Assembly: GCA_964558295.1 (NCBI GenBank)
Contig: CAZLDQ010000066.1
Coordinates: 1 to 25,800 of the forward strand
Reading direction: 5' to 3'
DNA length: 25,800 nucleotides
Origin: JBDKTH01 sp964558295
GTDB lineage: Bacteria; Planctomycetota; Planctomycetia; Pirellulales; Thermoguttaceae
The notes under the pieces: model-generated
What the model saw: only the letters and a program-made list of their open reading frames with translations
Database searches by the model: none
What the model was told of the DNA's origin: nothing
In this document: positions 23,267-25,800 of the stretch, piece after piece
How the letters are laid out: every line of letters starts with the position of its first letter
Numbering within the stretch: position 1 is the stretch's first letter
Made by a program: the position numbers and the translations under genes

Positions 23267-24060
23267 AGCATTTGTACGTCAACGGCATCAACTTGGCCAC
23301 GGTGGATCGCGGCAGCGGAAGCCCGCTGGTGTTGGTACACGGGTTTCCGCTAAACCACGCGATGTGGAACGCCCAGATCGAAGCATTTTCGTCCCGCCAT
23401 CGGGTGATTGTTCCTGACTTGCGTGGGTTTGGTGCCAGCGGGGTGACGGAAGGGACGGTGACGATGGAGCAATTTGCCGACGACTTGGCGGCGTTGCTTG
23501 ATGCGTTGGGAGTCGAAGGGCGGGTGACTCTGGGCGGCCTGTCGATGGGCGGTTATATTGCCTGGGCCTTTTGGCGCAAATATCCAGCCCGAGTGCAGGC
23601 CCTGATCCTCTGCGACACACGCGCGGCGGCCGACGCGCCGGAGGCCGCGGCCAATCGTCTTGCCTTGGCTGAGCGTGTGCTCCACGAGGGGCCGGGGCCG
23701 CTGGCCGAGGGGATGCTGCCCAAACTAACGGCGGCGAGCACGCCCAAAACGCGCCCGGAAGTAGTCGAGACACTTCGGCAAATGATTCTCGCCACGAATC
23801 CACAGGGGATCGCCGCCGCTTCACGTGGCATGGCCGCGCGGCCCGACGTAACCCCATGGCTCTCACAAATCGGCTGCCGGACGCTAGTGGTTGTGGGACA
23901 AGAGGACACAATCTCTCCGGTGGCTGAGATGCAAAGCATTGCCGCGGCGATTCCCGGCGCGCAGTTGGTCGAGATTAGCGGCGCCGGTCATATGTCGCCG
24001 TTGGAAAACCCGGTGGAAGTGAACGCCGCGATAGGGGCATTCCTAGCCGAAGAGGAATAA
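23263..24060 (+). CDS. Alpha/beta-fold hydrolase
   Basis: A 265-aa protein with the full alpha/beta hydrolase layout: the oxyanion-hole region VLVHGFPLNH, PDLRGFGASG, nucleophile Ser94 in GGLSMGGYIA, acid Asp215 in VVGQEDTISP and His243 in SGAGHMSPLENP. There is no signal peptide, so it is cytoplasmic. The family includes esterases, lactonases (such as 3-oxoadipate enol-lactonase) and haloperoxidase-like enzymes; the residues seen do not choose among them. Its ATG overlaps the TGA of the TPR gene (ATGA), so translation is coupled. Confidence 0.92.
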   Translation: MKHLYVNGINLATVDRGSGSPLVLVHGFPLNHAMWNAQIEAFSSRHRVIVPDLRGFGASGVTEGTVTMEQFADDLAALLDALGVEGRVTLGGLSMGGYIAWAFWRKYPARVQALILCDTRAAADAPEAAANRLALAERVLHEGPGPLAEGMLPKLTAASTPKTRPEVVETLRQMILATNPQGIAAASRGMAARPDVTPWLSQIGCRTLVVVGQEDTISPVAEMQSIAAAIPGAQLVEISGAGHMSPLENPVEVNAAIGAFLAEEE

Positions 24061-24142
24061 CGTCCCAACCTTGCCGAGCGTCGCGTGCTCGGCTTTGAAG
24101 CAGGCCCTAGGGAGTGACCGGAGAACAACTTCCGCGTCTGGC

Positions 24143-24682
24143 CTACGGGATCTGGATCAACGACTGGCTTTTGCCGATGGCGTAGTCGTCAGGGAAGGTG
24201 GGAAAGGCCTCGACCAAGAGACAGCGCCTGCGGGTTTCGATATTGATATAACTCAAGGCGCCCAACGCGATGCGGCCGCTGGAATCGAACTTGTGAAAGA
24301 GCCCTTCGCCTTGGGCATCGCGGACCAACTCTTCCTGGAAGGTCCAAAAGACCTCGGGCTCGACCGGTTCGAGTTGGAAGCTCATCCGATAGGTGACCCC
24401 ACCGCGGCATTCGACGCAGTCGCTCCGTTGGCCTTTGAGGCGGTAAGACATCAAGCGTCGTCGTTCGGGCAACGGGTGATGGGCGCTGGTGGCCACTTCG
24501 GTAAGCGTCAGGCCGCCGTAGCGCCAAGTGACGACGTGGCCGGCGCTGGTGATGTCGATTCTGACTTGATACTCTCCACGCTCGACGGTTCGCGAATCGT
24601 AGACCTCGAAAAGCTCCGGATGTAAGGGGCGTCCATAGAGTTGGAAAACCAATTCCGCAACTTTCGGTCGAACAGTGAGCAC
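24143..24682 (-). CDS. DUF2617-family protein
   Basis: A 179-aa protein that I recognise, from memory, as DUF2617 by its opening (LTVRPKVAELVFQLYGRPLHPELF) and its length. It contains a CVECRGG segment (~89-95) and RLKGQRSDC, which may contribute a Cys pair. The protein is soluble and without a signal peptide; its biochemical role is not known. Start at GTG 24682 has AAGGA 9 nt upstream. A near-consensus promoter lies about 60 nt before it. The gene converges with the hydrolase. Confidence 0.85.
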   Translation of the reverse strand: MLTVRPKVAELVFQLYGRPLHPELFEVYDSRTVERGEYQVRIDITSAGHVVTWRYGGLTLTEVATSAHHPLPERRRLMSYRLKGQRSDCVECRGGVTYRMSFQLEPVEPEVFWTFQEELVRDAQGEGLFHKFDSSGRIALGALSYINIETRRRCLLVEAFPTFPDDYAIGKSQSLIQIP

Positions 24683-24746
24683 GAGATAGCTTCCTTTACT
24701 CGTCTCGATTCCAGTTGTCTACGAGATCCATCGCATCTGCAAGTAC

Positions 24747-24775
24747 ATTATAAGAGTTGACCGCAACAAGTACAA
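24747..24775 (-). promoter_or_regulatory. Near-consensus promoter of the DUF2617 gene
   Basis: TTGTAC (24770-24775) and TATAAT (24747-24752) are 17 nt apart on the minus strand, giving a predicted transcription start near 24740 and a ~58-nt leader. The octamer TGTACTTG occurs twice on that strand, at 24767-24774 over the -35 and at 24740-24747 just after the -10, 27 bp apart. Confidence 0.72.
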
Positions 24776-24860
24776 AGGGCGGTTTTTCAGATGAGTTGGG
24801 CGTCGCCATTTTTGGGACTTGACAAATCTTCTTCCGCTGTTCAAAAGGGGTTCTGCTAGC

Positions 24861-25658
24861 TCAGAGCAGCCCGACCAGAATGTCGTAGCCGGCATGGGCT
24901 CCGGCGGCAATGCCAAAGCCGCGGCAAACAAAAAGTGTGCCGAAGAAGACTCCCGCCAGGAAGCGGAAGATGAAGCTGAACCAGAACGAGGACGCCCACA
25001 GGTGGATCGGTTCGCCGTAGGCGCCAACGTAGTGAGCCAAGGCAAAGGCGAAGCTGGTGGCAAGAACCGCCGCGATGAGACTCTTTTGCGGCGTGCCGCC
25101 GGCACGTCGCACGGCCCCCACGGCAAGCGACAGCAGAATTAGCCGGAACAGCAGCTCCTCATAGACACCGGCTCCGAGAAAGCCTACCAGCCCCCGCAGG
25201 CTGGTCCCCAACTCCAGGTGGAGGGCGGGCAGTGGGAATACACTCCCTGGCGGTCCGGAGATTCTTTGGAGTAGTTCTCCCTGCAACTGCAAGATCAGCC
25301 GCAACACGACTGCCAGACATGCACACTCGATGGCCATACCGGACAAGACACCAGGCGAGACTCGCCACGGCTGGCGTGTGGTGTGGTGCCAACCCAACAG
25401 GATGCAGACCGTCAGAGTGGGGAGCAGAAAATACTGCCCGAAGCCGAGCAGTTCCAAGAGTTGCCGCAGCCAGACATCGGCACCGTTGCGGACCGCCTGG
25501 GGGCCAAGTGCTAGCACTCCGACCTCATAGACAAGCAACAGCGGCAAGATGAACACCAAGCTGGTCAGGGGCCGACGCGACTCGACCCAATAGCTAGGGG
25601 TCGCTTCCGCAGCCGGTGCAAGCGGCTCGTCCGGGAGTGGGGCGGGAGCCGAAGTCAC
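24861..25658 (-). CDS. CPBP-family intramembrane metalloprotease (CAAX/Abi type)
   Basis: A 265-aa integral membrane protein with several hydrophobic segments. The CPBP motifs are in order: EExxxR as YEELLFR (Glu167, Glu168, Arg172), FxxxH as FALAH (His209), and a last motif GAHAGYD (His255, Asp259). Members cleave prenylated or other membrane substrates or act in bacteriocin immunity; the substrate here is unknown. The GTG start is supported by CGGAGG 5 nt upstream. The frame stays open to the window edge, but those upstream residues are Pro/His-rich and look non-coding. Also noted: the N-terminal ~25 residues are Pro/Ala-rich. Confidence 0.9.
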   Translation of the reverse strand: MTSAPAPLPDEPLAPAAEATPSYWVESRRPLTSLVFILPLLLVYEVGVLALGPQAVRNGADVWLRQLLELLGFGQYFLLPTLTVCILLGWHHTTRQPWRVSPGVLSGMAIECACLAVVLRLILQLQGELLQRISGPPGSVFPLPALHLELGTSLRGLVGFLGAGVYEELLFRLILLSLAVGAVRRAGGTPQKSLIAAVLATSFAFALAHYVGAYGEPIHLWASSFWFSFIFRFLAGVFFGTLFVCRGFGIAAGAHAGYDILVGLL

Positions 25659-25679
25659 GGTTGCCTCCGGGGGGGCGAG

Positions 25680-25800
25680 ATGGGTCGTCCAACGGGTACG
25701 CAGCTTCTGGAGCCTACCGGATCTTTGTCTCGGGTGGAAGTGCGGCGGGTGCGGCTGAAGGTTCGTGGCGAGTTTAGGCGGCTCGGCGAAGGTGGGCCTC
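25680..25800 (+). CDS. Possible partial ORF at the right edge
   Basis: From ATG 25680 the frame is open to the window end (40 codons), giving a start MGRPTGTQLL and a basic continuation RVEVRRVRLKVRGEF. A GGGGGG tract lies 4 nt before the ATG. The spacing to the divergent CPBP start is only 21 bp, which leaves no room for ordinary promoters. It may be a shadow. Confidence 0.2.
   Translation, partial: MGRPTGTQLLEPTGSLSRVEVRRVRLKVRGEFRRLGEGGP

Noticed and set aside
24071..24625. A 184-aa plus-strand frame opposite the DUF2617 gene.
   Set aside because: The minus strand has a recognised family, a good ribosome binding site and a promoter; the plus frame has none.

Overview
The window reads as a chromosomal segment of a Planctomycetota bacterium, with moderately high GC and dense genes on both strands. 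This placement is inference from gene content: a FloA-type SPFH protein next to a membrane-anchored GTPase, a DUF2617 protein, several small lineage-type proteins, secreted TPR proteins with low-complexity tails, and a PilZ/dual-specificity-phosphatase pair. No rRNA, tRNA, CRISPR array, insertion sequence or phage gene was found. Most genes look like ordinary chromosomal cargo rather than an accessory island.

Layout, left to right. (1) 1-2615: the 3' part of a toroid-domain plus methyltransferase gene converges on a TIM-barrel, aldolase-like gene; their stop codons share one hairpin. (2) 3151-7757: a secreted TPR protein with a DPF/NPF-repeat tail ends at a strong terminator. It faces floA, which is divergent from a two-TM GTPase; a small FmdB-type zinc ribbon follows. 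(3) 7960-10973, minus strand: a frameshifted ribbon-helix-helix gene, a 42-aa protein and a membrane-anchored trypsin-like protease, then a PilZ protein whose stop codon abuts a phosphatase resembling plant glucan phosphatases (SEX4/LSF2). (4) 11396-15075: an aromatic-amino-acid decarboxylase is divergent from a U32 peptidase-like protein of the RlhA type. (5) 15291-18887: a PAS-GAF-receiver protein and a membrane-bound calcineurin-like phosphoesterase form a likely operon, divergent from a small membrane protein across a structured 434-bp intergenic region. (6) 19002-25658: a long coiled-coil membrane protein with zinc-finger-like cysteines, a thioredoxin-like lipoprotein, a TPR protein overlapping an alpha/beta hydrolase by 4 nt, a DUF2617 protein with a near-consensus promoter, and a CPBP intramembrane protease.

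The points most worth following are the bacterial SEX4-like phosphatase coupled to a PilZ protein, the FloA/GTPase pair, two genes whose -10 boxes lie so close to the start codon that they may be leaderless, structured elements around the PAS-GAF-receiver gene, and the frameshifted RHH gene. I did not find a complete, clearly new multi-gene system. These are leads seen by eye, without database searches.
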